NCBI GenBank assembly: GCA_007026445.1
Contig: VDMD01000006.1
Span: 496,001-560,000, forward strand
Origin: Schizophyllum amplum
Taxonomy: Eukaryota; Basidiomycota; Agaricomycetes; Agaricales; Schizophyllaceae
DNA: 64,000 nt
Reading direction: 5' to 3'
The translations under genes and the position numbers were made by a program. Under the pieces are notes generated by a model, which was given only the letters and a program-made list of their open reading frames with translations, was not told the origin of the DNA and searched no databases. Shown one piece after another: positions 12,075 to 26,841 of the stretch. Within the stretch, counting starts at the first letter, position 1, and every line of letters begins with the position of its first letter.

Positions 12075-12584
12075 TGGAGATGGAAGATATGGGTTGACTT
12101 TTATTACTAACTGATTGCGCTCTGTTCGTTGTTCGATGGACGCCTTGGGGCAGAGATTGGGAGTTATTGTAGCATAACTTAGCGGCACTTGGGTTTGGGT
12201 ACAGTCCTTCTGTAGGGCCATACGCCAGTCAATCTGCGAATGACCATCCAGGCCCGGTCCTGGTATATCTCGGATTGACGACGACGACGGAGTCTCGTCG
12301 TGTGGAAAAGTCAAGAGAGTTTATGAATGAGCTTCGACATGCAAGATGTCGATGAGCATTGGTGCTCAATCATAATGTGTTGTGCGATGTGCTGTCCGGG
12401 AGACTCAGATTCACATCGACCGCCAGCCATACATACTCCAGCCATTGTGAGATTGCATCATGGAACACACTGATTAGGTCGTGCTATTAGAGTAAGTACA
12501 TGGTATTGGTATGGGGTAGATTTGCGGGAGTGTACAGTAGCCTACCGTTGTTGAGTAAAGAAAAGGAAGCAGCGCTCCGCGATC
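12075..12584. other. Convergent 3' region
   Basis: Shared 3' flank of the aspartic protease (plus) and the BTB gene (minus). Nothing coding seen. Confidence 0.5.
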
Positions 12585-13693
12585 CTATGCCAGGAGGAAG
12601 AACCGTGGCACGGATTCGTTCAAACGGCGCATCCTGGCCCAAAGCAACGAGTCGTGCGTATCAAAGCAGACGTCGTCGCAGAGACTGTCCATAAACGCGT
12701 GGTCGTTGAGCATGCCCTTCATCTCGCGGCTGATCCAAAACGTCCATGGCGTATTCGCGTCTGGCGCGAGCTTCGCGCGCCAGTACGACGCAATGCTCGA
12801 CTGGCAAGCTGCGCATGTGCCGTCTGTCGTGACGTCTGGGTCATAGAGCGGATTGACGAGGATGTTGGCGAGGAATTCTTGCACGGACTCGCGTCCCGCA
12901 ATGAGACGTCGGAGGTCCGATGCAGAAATGGCCAAATGCGAGGTCCAATTGTCGATGCCGCTGCTCCAGCGCTGGACAGAGAGCGCGTAGAAGGCAGAGG
13001 GGAGTATTTGCGGTACGTTGCACTCTCGGGCGAGCGTGATGGCCTCTAGAGGGCAGCTGAGCATTTCTGAGACATTGTGACTATGATAGTGGACGCACCA
13101 GCGGCATTCGGCAGACAATTCAGGTCCATGTCGAATATTGTCTCCGGCCAGATGGCGCATAGGGACGCGACGATGGAGTCCCGCAGATTGGAGATGGCGT
13201 ATTTTGTGCTGATACGCAAAGCACCTTTGAGAACCGGCCAGTGTTGTGCGCGGCCGTGCGCAACGCCACTATGCCATGTTAGCGCAGGTATACCTCCGCT
13301 ATGATAGTGAACGCACTCTTTCTCGTACAGCCACAGGATAGTAGCCTCCCAGTCTGCCACCTCGTCACCGTACACCGGTACCAGCGGGCACCCATCCACC
13401 CGTTCTGCGTCAACCGGCTGTGGCAACTCGAACATGTCGGCGAGGACAGATGCGCGCGTGAGGCGCTCCTTGTGGACCTTGAAGTACGCGTCGTTTACGC
13501 GAAGAACAACGTCTGCGCCGGGGTATTCGTGTAAGAATGTTGGCCGCCACGGTGATGTGTTCCCCTCATCGTTGTCGTTCTGGGCGGGGTCTCCAAGAGA
13601 GCAGCGTTTAGACAGCCTCCGTCGCTTGCGCAGGGGCATGTACTCATTGTCCAATTCTGAGGAGCAATATGAGTCCGCGAATGCGACGACCAT
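12585..13693 (-). CDS. BTB/POZ-domain protein
   Basis: Basidiomycete-type BTB protein, presumably a protein-interaction adaptor; partners unknown. The BTB core is readable as YPGADVVLRVNDAYFKVHKE, then ASVLADMFELPQP and the later helices LKGALRISTKYAISNLRDSI. A spliced C-terminal part contains ALTLARE-like helices, a CAACQSSIASYWRAKLAP segment and ends VPRFFLLA at the TAG of 12585-12587. The N terminus holds a basic run (RKRRRLSKRC) that could be a nuclear signal. One intron (about 13060-13092) joins NAA to EMLSCPLEAI. The start at 13693 is a guess; in-frame Met codons at 13798 and 13639 are alternatives. Confidence 0.82.
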
Positions 13694-14013
13694 GGCGACA
13701 AGCAATGTCAATGGCAATTGGGAACAAGACGCGACCTCCGGACCCGCAACGCGGGGTCCCGACTCCCGACACAAATGCCCGTGACTGCACGCGTTCAATC
13801 ACGTGTACAAGCGTGAGGCCCTGTCAGTGTTTGCTTGTGGGCAACGCGAGCGAGCCAATATGTCTATAGTCTGACTCTTCAGTATACAGAAAGTATATCC
13901 CCATGACTCCTATAATCAATACACCAGTTACTAATCTCCTGCTCGTGGCGCCGCTGCCCACTCGTATATTACGTCCAGGGTTTTTTCGGTCTCCCCTTCG
14001 CCGCCTTGAGTAT
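13694..14013. other. Spacer between BTB gene and dolichol kinase
   Basis: 5' flank of the BTB gene and 3' flank of the kinase gene; no coding sequence seen. Confidence 0.5.
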
Positions 14014-17000
14014 CTAGACATCGCCCAGTACCAGCACGCTCCACATATACAGCGGCAAAGTAAGGTTATCATTCTGGTCCGACAGGGCCTCCAACACCGC
14101 AGAGATGGCCGTGATCACGCCGTAGCGCAGCGTCTGACAAGCAACGTTAGTCAAACACGAAGGTCAGAAGGTGCGCAGGCAGTGTATACGAGACCGCGCG
14201 ACGGAGAAACGGCGGTAGGTAGTGGCGCAATAGACGGTGTAGTGCACGCAGGAGGAAGTCTGGTATGCGAGGGACGGTGGGGTCGGCATGATAACGTCGT
14301 ACAGCCATAGATGGAGTAGGGAATCCGGAGGATGCGAAGACGTACTGAGAAAGATTCCGCAATACCGCAGAGCCTTAGCATCCATGCGGCCAGTACAACG
14401 GACAAGGCAAAGGCCGCTGTGCCTTCAGTAGTCTTGGGTGTGAGCGGCGACCAACGATGTATGCCGATGCGCTTCCCAACGATGGAGGCCTGTCAGACAT
14501 GAGTGACGCTAACCTTCATGGTAAGCTTATCACGCACGAGCGCATCACCGATTCCTAATACCAGCACGCCCGTGTACGAGATCAGCTGCGATGGTCTGCA
14601 GTGGCAAGTACAAATATCGTCAGCTTTGTCTGACGGGTAAGGCGATGCGACGCACGCTTCAAACCACAGCGCATTCGCGCATCCCGTCAGCAAGTAGAAG
14701 TGACTCAGGATAGCCGTCCCGCTATCCTTGCTATCTAGGAACTCATTCATGAAAAGGTGCACCGAGGCGCCGAATGGGTACAGTGCGAAGTAGCGGACAT
14801 ATTCGGCGAATATGAACAGCGCGAATGCGACGTTGAATGCCAGGTGCGTAAAGGCAGGCTACGCATATGCGTCGTTAGTCACCACTACCGCCAAATCAAA
14901 AGCGCAAAACTTACGTCGTATGCGATCCCTGGCACGAACATCACCACCGCAAGCGCATGGAAGAATTTTCTCCGGGCGTTCAGTCGCAGTGTTGGTACAT
15001 GCTTGTCCGCCGCGTCCAAAATATCCGTCGCCACGCTCGACGCGCCATTCGGAAGTTGCGTCAAGTGGGCGACATTTGGAAATAGGCCAATCTGGTTCAG
15101 CGATGGCGCGACCGACGGTATGGGCTCGTTCGGTGAAGTAGTCCCAGGTGCACCCGCCCCTGTCGACGGCGGCGCCATATCACTCTGCCCGCTGCTCGGA
15201 ACTACGAGGGCCTCATTCATGTTGCGGTACCGCCGCGAGCGCGCGAGTTGCCGGTTCCACCCCGCCACACTCAACGACCCCAGCGCGCCCCAGTAGGCCA
15301 GCAGCGCGGGCCGCGACCACGGCCGCCGGCCCTCGAGCAGGTAGAAGAATGCCCAAAGCCAGGGATCGCGCTTCCCGAGGCACCAACGCGCCCATATTCC
15401 GATGAGGCCGAAGACGATGAGGAGGGCGCCAACGTAGAAGCCGAGTGCGAGGAAACGCCGTTGCCTGTTTTTCTCTTCAGGGTGGCGGAGGCGACGGACG
15501 GGTCTGCGCGCAATGTGACGAGATAGGACGAGAAAGGGCGCAAGGAGGAAACCGACGAGGAAGGAGCCGCCGACTAGCGCGATCTGGAAGACGAGCAGTG
15601 GTGTCGGTAGGCGGTATGTCTTGATAAACGCAGTCGTGACGGGCCAGATCTGAAACACAACTCAGCTCGCGCAAGCGTAATAAGAGAGGCCACGTACGCG
15701 GGCAATGGTGATGTTGAGGAGTTCCATGAGCAGCGCCGTACCACCAAAACAGACAAGTCCAATCTCGCCAAGGGTGAAGCCGCGATGCGCCAATCGAAGC
15801 ACAATATACTGGGCAAATTGGAAGAACAGCGACGCCACAACAGCCTCCAGTATGTTCAAGTCTGTGGAATGTTCAGTGTGAAGTCACGCGACGTCAAAGA
15901 GGACGAACGGCGCACTCTGCCATATACCACATCCCATATACGGGGAGGCGACCCTCACGGAGAAGGTGAACAGGCTCACCATGAAGGTGAATACTATATA
16001 GTACCATGACCTTCGACCTTCGCTTCGCGGTACAGATCGTCTTTCTCCGTCCGCAGATGGACTGCCATCCACCCGGAAGCGGCTTTCCAACCACCACGAA
16101 GCGCAAATGTGCAATAGGTGGATGAAGGAGCAGAGCGTGGCAAGGTCTACGACGCTGAAGCGCGAGAGAATGATGGCCTCCGTTACTGAGTAGGCGTCTA
16201 AACCTCCGGCCAGCGATGCGGGGGGTTCTACGCGCCATGCAGACGGCAATGGGTTCGCAGCCAATGTAGGATCAGAGGCCGAGCGAAGGGAGATCCAAAG
16301 CAGAGACGTGGCAATCAGTGGACCAAAAAGAAGCCCTGTCAGCACACCGTCGTCCAGGGAGTCCCTGCGTCGGATGAGTGGCTATTCAATGAGTGTGATG
16401 ATATCTTACCTGTAGTTTTTCGGCACCGACATGAACAGGAAGCCGAAGTCCACCTTGGAGCGCTCCGGCAGTCGCAGCATTGGTGTTCTCTGCGATGCAG
16501 TGCGCCCAGCACCATCGAAGCTGGTCCGCTCTAAGGGCGAGATCGCAGGAGACGTGGCGGGGTTTTGTACATCAGTTTGGGGTTCGCTTATTGTTGTGTG
16601 CGTCCATAGCATGTATAATACAGAGACAGTGATTAGGCTGAGCAATTCTGCAGGCGGTGCAAGTAAGCATCGTTGTCTACGGAGAACTTGAAGCCGCCTG
16701 ACCTATACAAGTCCATGTCACATAGTCGGCAATGTCAAATCTCACGTCGACAGGTTCCGGGGCAAGGCTAATCTTGAGTGTGGCATACAACATCGTGCTG
16801 AAAAGGATAGCAGACTCGCCCGCTTGTCGTGAGTCCATGGAAAATGATATTGTTTTGCGGGTGAACGGTACATGGCGGCTCCACTGCAATGCCGCAGGGA
16901 GTATGGAGCACGGAAGCAGGAGAGGTTTCCTGCTGATGCGAGCGGTCTTGCGCACTGAGGTTGCGGGTTGGCGGAGTGGAGATCGCGTACGCATGAAGGA

Positions 17001-17468
17001 AGTCCGTGGACTGGTTGTATCGTCTTTCGGTCCTTCTGGGGCCGACGAAGGAGCTCGAGAGCGAGAGTGGTGTAGCGCTGAGGGAGATGCCTTTGCGGAA
17101 GAGTTACGCGCGCGGGGGCGGATGGTACTTTGCGAGCTGGAGCGACCGCGGAATGTGCTAGGCAGGTTTAGGTCGTCGTCCTCGGACTCATCGTCAGAGC
17201 TGGTCTGCGAGACGGAACTAGGGAATTGTCAGCGTCAAAGCACAGTACACCGGATGAGTACGCACCCAGATGATCCACCGTGGTAACTGGTACTCCAATC
17301 AAATGCTGGGGCCGGTGCGCCGAGCTTCGCCCTCCGCTCTCGCGCCGCGCGACCGTTTAATGGCCTGCTCCTGCTCTTGTCGCGTGCATGCCTGACGGCG
17401 GGAGGGGAGGGGGAGGAGTGTGATCGCGCCAGATTGGGAGAAGGAATGCTACCCGTGGGTCGCCGCAA
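14014..17468 (-). CDS. SEC59: Dolichol kinase (Sec59-like), ER membrane
   Basis: CTP-dependent kinase that makes dolichyl phosphate for N-glycosylation, GPI anchors and O-mannosylation. The C-terminal catalytic part is typical: LNARRKFFHALAVVMFVPGI, FMNEFLDSKDSG, ILSHFYLLTGCANALW, TGVLVLGIGDALAS followed by the KRIGIHRWSPLTPKTTEGT region, then ALSDQNDNLTLPLYMW and the stop at 14014. Many hydrophobic segments precede it (e.g. LLVFQIALVGGSFLVGFLL, YVGALLIVFGLIGIWARW). Upstream exons reach a Ser/Arg-rich, probably cytosolic N-terminal extension beginning MRRPTGSIPSPNLARSH at 17468; yeast Sec59 has no such tail, so this part is less certain. About eight introns. The gene shares a 240-nt divergent promoter with the uracil-DNA glycosylase gene. 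Confidence 0.88.
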
Positions 17469-17708
17469 GGCAGCCAGGCGTTTTGAGGAAGTCAGAGATT
17501 CAACAAGGTGGATAATGACCTGATAATGACGGGTGCATAATAAGCGCCGGGGCGCCGACGTGTTATTTGTACCTGTTGCCCGGCGCCATCTCGGACTTCA
17601 GACGCGACTGAATTAGCGCCCAACATCTGGTTCATTTCCTTCTGACTTGTTTCACGCTGCTTGACGCGTTTTTCCTCACAGTCTACCTCAGCCCATCCGT
17701 CTACAACG
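17469..17708. promoter_or_regulatory. Compact divergent promoter between dolichol kinase and UNG
   Basis: Only 240 nt separate the two proposed ATGs, which face away from each other. No TATA box is evident; the region is typical of housekeeping gene pairs. Confidence 0.55.
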
Positions 17709-19342
17709 ATGGCGGAAGAGAACGCAGTCGTGTTTCTTGAGGACATCGAGACCAAGACCGCGTCGCGTACTTCCAGCGCGTCCACGGCCAATGGGTCGCC
17801 GTCCACTGGCGAGAGCAAGAACAAGAAGCAAACGACTTTGACGACAGGGAAGCGACAGAGGACACTCATGGACATGTTTACCCCTGCACCCAAGAAAGAA
17901 GGAACGGAGGAACGCTCTACCAAGAAAGTCAAGTTGACCGCCAGCGGGTCTTCGAGCTCCATTGCCAGCACAGGCAATCAAGTCAAAGTCTTTGGTATTC
18001 AGCCCCTCAACTCGATCCCTTTCTCTGTGTCTGCATACCTGGATGCTTTGAACGACGAGCAGAAGCAGCTACTCAAGCTTGAAATCGAGTGCATGAACAA
18101 GACATGGTGCGCGTCGTAGTTCCAGCATAATGCTCTTCTCACACACTTGCAGGCTGAAGGTCCTGAAAGACGAGATCAAGAAGCCCTACTTTACTACGCT
18201 CAAGCGTCTTCTGTGGGAGGAGGGTGTTCACGGCGCAGACGACAGCCCTCGTCCTCTGAAGGTCTTTCCCCCACGTGCGTCCCTGTGCAACTATAGTCGC
18301 CAGCTCTGATTCAGCGTCAGCGCGCGATATCTATTCGTGGTCGCATACTCCGCTCGGACGAGTCAAGGTAGTCATACTAGGGCAGGACCCATACCACGGG
18401 TACGTACTAATAAATCCTTGACACAACAAACATGGCCGCTAACACGCACGGTCAAGAGCGGGCCAAGCTCACGGTAAACAGTGCTCTATATACAGGTCTT
18501 TTACCTCATACTGATCCTATATCTGCCACTAGGACTCTGTTTCTCCGTGCCTAAAGGCGTCAGGACGCCTCCATCCCTAAAAACCGTGAGTGCATATGGC
18601 GCCCGTGATTCACGTCTTGCAGGCGACTTGCTTACCCCTGCACAGATCTACACTGAGCTGGCGCAGGAGTACGGCGATGAGGAGTTCAAGGCGCCCAATC
18701 ACGGGTATGCGTCTCGGGCCACAAAATGTCGTTGCTGACCCGCGCCCAGCAACCTTTCCGCGTGGGCAGATGCGGGCGTCCTCCTCCTGAACGCTTCGTT
18801 GACCGTGCGCGCCAACGCCGCCAACTCGCACTCGAAACTTGGCTGGGAGATTTTCACAGAGAAGGTCATCGAGGCGGTCGACAAATACGGTGGCGCAAAC
18901 CTGCCCGACAGGGAAACCGGCAAGGCCACCGGCCTCGGGCGCGGCGTCGTCTTCTTGTGCTGGGGTCGTGCTGCGTCGAACCGCGTCGCGCGTCTGAACT
19001 CCGTGAGTGTTTTCCCCTTCTAACCCAGCGTCGATGCTCAACGTTCCTTAGACAAGGCACCTCATCCTCCACAGTCCCGTGCGTGTTGCTGATTATCGAT
19101 CCACGATGCTTCCGCTGACTTGCGCCTGCCATTCCCTGCCTCGCCGCCGGTCCACGCTCGCCTCGTATCCCCTGTTTGGTGTCTGGTTGCTCCAACAGCA
19201 TCCCAGTCCGCTCGCAGCCGCGTCGGGCAATAACTTCGTCGGCAACGGACACTTCAAGAAGGCGAACGAATGGCTCGAGGCGCGCTATGGACCGTCCGGC
19301 CAGGTTGACTGGTGCTCAATCAGCGCGACGCGCGGAAACTAG
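17709..19342 (+). CDS. UNG1: Uracil-DNA glycosylase (family 1)
   Basis: Base-excision-repair enzyme that removes uracil from DNA, in nucleus and/or mitochondria. From ATG 17709 the N terminus is Ser/Thr/Lys-rich and holds QRTLMDMFTPAPKK, close to a PCNA-binding PIP box and to the N-terminal motif of animal UNG2. The catalytic domain is complete after splicing: LGRVKVVILGQDPYHG (water-activating Asp and His), then AGQAHGLCFSVPKGVRTPPS, NHGNLSAWADAGVLLLNASL, GVVFLCWGRAASNR and the minor-groove loop HPSPLAAA, followed by GNNFVGNGHFKKANEWL and a stop at 19340-19342. Intron removal is needed inside the GQDPYHG/AGQAHG region and just before HPSPL. All key residues are present, so the enzyme should be active. 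Confidence 0.94.
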
Positions 19343-20332
19343 ACCCTGGTCTCCTCGTCCGCGTCCTGGTCGTGCTCTCCGCCCTTCTCGGGCGGTACCG
19401 GCCATGGCTGCACGCGCCCTCTCCTCTCGCTTCTAGATCTGATCTCATATCTTAGCTGTCCATCTAATTGACTCCGGCCTTCTTGATTCTTGATTGTGCT
19501 CGGCGCGCTAGACGTCGTTGACGTTGAAGAGGGGACAGGGCGCGCAGCCATCATTCGGGTGGTCATCGACCGGTCGCAAAGAAGGGCTGCGATCCCCGAC
19601 ACACGAAGAAAACACCCGCACGCAACGGTGACCTGTTTGAGGAGGTTTGCTGCTGCGCAACCCCCGCGGCGGACAGCTCATCAGCGCTCAGCACGCACGC
19701 CTAAGGTTAACCGCATTCAGAGTGCGCGATCCCGCTGCGCTGGCAGTCCCACGCCTAGCGTTGGGTAGTAAGCTGCTTCATATCCGACGACAAGCACATC
19801 CGGACGACACGATCTATCAGCTATGGGAGTGTACAACGGCCTTTGACAGCCATGGGCAGTCAACATGCATGAGGGGAACCGAACAAGACGTACAGATTTC
19901 GATGAGAAAGCACCGTCTCCGTTTGACGCGTGCGCCGAAATCAGCCCGCCTAACGAATAAAGGGTGCGCACATACGTTTCATAGATCACGGAGGAAGTGC
20001 GTGCCTTGTTGTATGCGGGCTGCTCTGAGGTCATGCTGCTGCGAACGATGCCGCGGAGTGCGAATTACTATGGCGCAGTGTGGGTACGAAGTTGTTGTAC
20101 TTGTGGGGCTCTAGACTGTGATTGAATACCGCTACTGATAACTTATAAGTAAGTAAACAAGCCATAGCGTACTTAGTAGGATAGGAAGACGGTTGGTATA
20201 GGACGGACAGGGTGTTTATACAGATCTAGGAGCGTATATCGCCCGACCAAGAGTCTTTAAGGATACAGCGGTTTTGACGACGGGAAGAAATTAGTTTGGT
20301 GGATGCATCGATGGCGATGCGGAGACCGAGAG
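19343..20332. other. Convergent intergenic region of about 1 kb
   Basis: 3' flanks of UNG (plus) and the bZIP gene (minus). Open frames up to 155 codons on both strands have no recognisable motif; I see no gene. Confidence 0.45.
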
Positions 20333-21451
20333 TCATGCCAGCGAGTTAACAGTGCCGTCCGGGCCGTACGCCGACCTCAGAGAAGACGGGTGGCCATCGG
20401 GAAGGCGGGGAGGCGATGGGAGGCGGATGTTGTGTGCACCCTGCGACAGGTAGGCATGCTGCTGCTGCTGCTGCTGTTGGTGATGCGCCTGTGCCTGCGC
20501 CTGAGAGAGCGTGCTCCCGTATCCCTGCGGGTCCGTCACTGACCGACGCTGGGAATAAGATAGGGCAGGTTCTCGTGATGCATGGTGGCCCTGTGCATGG
20601 AGAGGTGCGGTGGCGGGGGGACTGTCATGTAGGGCGCCGTCTGCGGATTGAAAAGACGACTGAGAGAACGAATATTGCGATCGCGGATCATCACGCACGT
20701 CTCCGCGTATGTTGTAGCTTGACGACGCGTAGCCACTGAGCGGACGCTCGATGCTTTGTGCGTAGGGTTGCGGAGAGGCATACACGTTCGCGGAGGACGA
20801 CATGCTCGACATTGAGCCGCGGGCGGATGGAAGTGTCGACTGATATGACGAGTACGACGGTAGGCTCTTTGACGGCATGGGGGAGGACGGCATCGGTGGC
20901 AGGGAGAATGTGGATGAGCTGGCGGAGGGTGGCACATCCGACTGCTGATCGTTCATGAGGATAGCCTGGTCCCAGGGCCCACCCGTGTCGACCACCTGCA
21001 TGGGGCGCGAGGAGGCGGGGAGCATGCTCGGCGAGAGGGAGCTGGTGCGGGTCGAGCCGGGGGAATCGACGGACGATGCGCGGCTTGCGTTGAAAATGCC
21101 ATTGTATGAGGGAGGGGAGCCCTGGCCGGACTGGTCGTAACCCTTGGGCTTGTCCTTGCCAGTGGGGCCCTTGCCCAGCGCGGGACGGTTGGCCGGAGGA
21201 AGGTTGAGGGCCTGGCGCAGACAGTTATTCTCGTCCTCGAGCTCCTGGACGCGCTGCTCAAGAGCCTGGGAGGATGATGAGGATGCGGGGGGATTTGATA
21301 ATGACCGGACACATACCTGGAGATGTGCGGCACGACGAGCACGAAATGCGCGTTGGACATCGCGGGCGCGGTTCGGCGGGAGGTTGTCGTTGCGTTTGCG
21401 GCCTCGTTTGGAGGAGATGGGGGGCGGGGACGAGGGACGCGAGGACGACAT
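20333..21451 (-). CDS. bZIP transcription factor, Ser/Gln-rich
   Basis: Nuclear DNA-binding protein of the fungal bZIP class. From ATG 21451: MSSSRPSSPPPISSKRGRKR, then the basic region NLPPNRARDVQRAFRARR and a zipper ALEQRVQELEDENNCLRQAL after intron removal. The remaining about 280 residues are low complexity: Ser/Pro-rich with many SS and PS pairs, GGPWDQAIL, and a Gln tract (HHQQQQQQQHAY) encoded by CTG/TTG repeats near 20456-20480. It ends GTVNSLA at 20333. The single intron (21266-21316) is exactly 51 nt and has no stop in frame, so retention would insert 17 residues between basic region and zipper. Outside the bZIP there is nothing to assign it to a named factor. Confidence 0.9.
   Translation of the reverse strand: MSSSRPSSPPPISSKRGRKRNDNLPPNRARDVQRAFRARRAAHLQVCVRSLSNPPASSSSSQALEQRVQELEDENNCLRQALNLPPANRPALGKGPTGKDKPKGYDQSGQGSPPSYNGIFNASRASSVDSPGSTRTSSLSPSMLPASSRPMQVVDTGGPWDQAILMNDQQSDVPPSASSSTFSLPPMPSSPMPSKSLPSYSSYQSTLPSARGSMSSMSSSANVYASPQPYAQSIERPLSGYASSSYNIRGDVRDDPRSQYSFSQSSFQSADGALHDSPPATAPLHAQGHHASREPALSYSQRRSVTDPQGYGSTLSQAQAQAHHQQQQQQQHAYLSQGAHNIRLPSPPRLPDGHPSSLRSAYGPDGTVNSLA
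21266..21316 (-). other. In-frame, stop-free 51-nt intron of the bZIP gene
   Basis: Donor GTATGT and acceptor CTCCCAG. Translated through, it would add VCVRSLSNPPASSSSSQ at the hinge between the DNA-contacting helix and the leucine zipper. Confidence 0.75.
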
Positions 21452-21668
21452 GTTGGAATTCAATGGAGGATCGCAAATGGCGGAGGCGCGGAAAAAAACG
21501 CGGCAAGCTGAAAGAACGACAATCAAGGGTTAAATAAGGGCGCCCTTGGGATCGCCTTATATGGTATGATCGATCTCTGTTGGGATCTGCGAGGGTCGAG
21601 GCCTCGCATGTCGCAGCTCCGGCCCATCGGCGCGCTCTCGGATGAATCCGACAAGCAGGAATGACGTC

Positions 21669-21929
21669 TGTCGGAAAAACCGGATCAACCTCATTAGGTC
21701 ATACACCCCCTAGAGCACCTAGGGCAGATTTGCGACGGCTTTGGTGATCGTCTCTTTCCCTCTTTTCTTTCGAAAAAACACAGACAGGCTCAGAATGTCC
21801 GCCTGTATATTCTAGTGTGCGACTTATTTCTCGAAGCCTTATTTTTTGTGTCACGTGCCGGCCTTGCTAGGCCTCACAAGGTGACACCCCCTAATGAGGC
21901 CTAGAAAGGCAGTTCGGGTTTTTCCGACA
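21669..21929. mobile_element. Short terminal-inverted-repeat element (MITE-like candidate)
   Basis: TGTCGGAAAAACC at 21669-21681 is perfectly inverted at 21917-21929. A second inverted block just inside, CCTCATTAGG at 21689-21698 and CCTAATGAGG at 21890-21899, repeats the symmetry. The 261-bp element has no coding capacity. No clear target duplication is seen. It sits about 220 nt upstream of the bZIP start. Confidence 0.6.
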
Positions 21930-23231
21930 TCCGCTGCTGGCCGCCGTGGCCGTTGCCAGCGCCGACCGCCCCCGCCGTCTCCTGTCGCGCTCTGTCCCAC
22001 TCCGAGCCCGCCCCCCGAGCCCGATATTTCCCACGCATCATCTTCCGACTTCGAACTTCCAATTTACAAACGCCAGATGGGAAGCACGCTACGGAACACG
22101 TTTACTATTTCGTATACTTCCCTGCGTGGCACAATACACTCAGTTCCTGGCCATAAACTGCGCCGGGTCCCAACCCTCGACATCTCACAGTTCCCAGGCC
22201 TCGCCTCATGCCTTCTAGCCGCTGTCACAGGTCTGCGTCTATCGTCATTCGCTAAGCCACCTCGCCTCGCACTTGAAGGAGATCGGAAGCACGCCCGCCG
22301 CTCGAATTCTGACATGAAGCGCTGCGCTGCCCGGCGGTACACGTGTTGTATCTTACATTGCGCTCCACCAGCGGCCCATGGTCCATAAGCGTCTCGTCGG
22401 TATCTGCCCCTCGGAAAATCCGTCCCCCCGTTCACTTCCACAGCCTCCTCAACCCGCCAGTCTCGCGTGGCGGTTTTTGGACCCTGTCACGAACCATCGA
22501 TAGTTCGATACAGCCACGTGGTCGGATAGTTCGCTTTGTTCTTTGTGTCTACTGCTATTCCAACTACCTACACTCGAGAACTTGAGTGCTCACTGCTCCT
22601 ACGAGCCTCTCTACTCCGCCACAAGTACACCCCGATCTTGCCGAGGTGCTCTTTCCGGCCGGACCACGTTCCTTCAATTCTAGTTCCTTTACCGTCCGAG
22701 ACATTGGGGGGCAGTCCACGCACCAGCGGTTAGCCTGCACATATAGGACTCTTCTAGGCTTTACTCCACGATCTTACAGACTATTACTTCCCTCACTCGA
22801 GTCGGAGCTGAATAATGCTGAACGATCGGTGCGACATGATTGAGGCGCGGCGCGCTTTGGATTGTTTGCAGGTTGTCTGCAGGCTACTCGCGTTCACGTC
22901 TCACGACTAGCCGAGCGGGTTTCTAGTACATTGTCTACAGCACGATTCCTTAGAGTCCCCTGTGCACAGAAAAGCCCATGTCCTCGATTGCGGGCTCACC
23001 TGCACCTGCAACCGGTAGCAGCCTGTACTTTATGGCCGCGCCCGTACTTCACACTCACGTATGACCGAACACGAACATCGTTCGTCCTGGAGGTTAGCCA
23101 CGATCTGTAGATCATCTGCATACACTACACTACCCACCGTGTAGAACTATAAAAGACTCGAGACAGGCCAGAGGTCCAAAGCGGTCCGCTCCACTGTGCC
23201 GCCTCGTGGTGCGCGCGCACAGCCGCCGATC
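21930..23231. other. Intergenic region of about 1.3 kb
   Basis: Between the TIR element and the XPB 3' end. Pyrimidine-rich open frames on the plus strand (up to 164 codons from about 21894) have no family motif; no gene supported. Confidence 0.4.
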
Positions 23232-26648
<3,417 letters not shown>

Positions 26649-26841
26649 AGTGGTGGTCAGAGTCAAGTGTTGTAATGATCAAATTAGTCAGCGCGTCGCA
26701 TCAAGTCCATTGTTCTCGCGGCACCGGGAATTGCCGGACTTGTCTTTGCTCCTGCCCTCCTGCGACGCGAAGGCCGCCTGCATTCTCGCACTCCTGCCCT
26801 TTCTCGTTCTTCTTGAATACTCAAAACTCATCTAAATCACT
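26649..26841. promoter_or_regulatory. Compact divergent promoter between XPB and BBP
   Basis: 193 nt between two opposite start codons (26648 minus, 26842 plus). No TATA box; a C/T-rich stretch leads to the BBP start. Confidence 0.6.

Noticed and set aside
13265..13295. 25-nt intron in the BTB gene
   Set aside because: Below plausible intron size; the segment is in frame and read as coding.
18400..18480. UNG frame break just after GQDPYHG
   Set aside because: Donor GTACGT and acceptor GGTCAAG give YHGAGQAHG, the normal family sequence.
19060..19230. UNG seemed to have LILHSPV in place of the HPSPL loop
   Set aside because: A GTGCGT...CAACAG intron joins LILHSP to HPSPLAAA; the active-site loop is intact.
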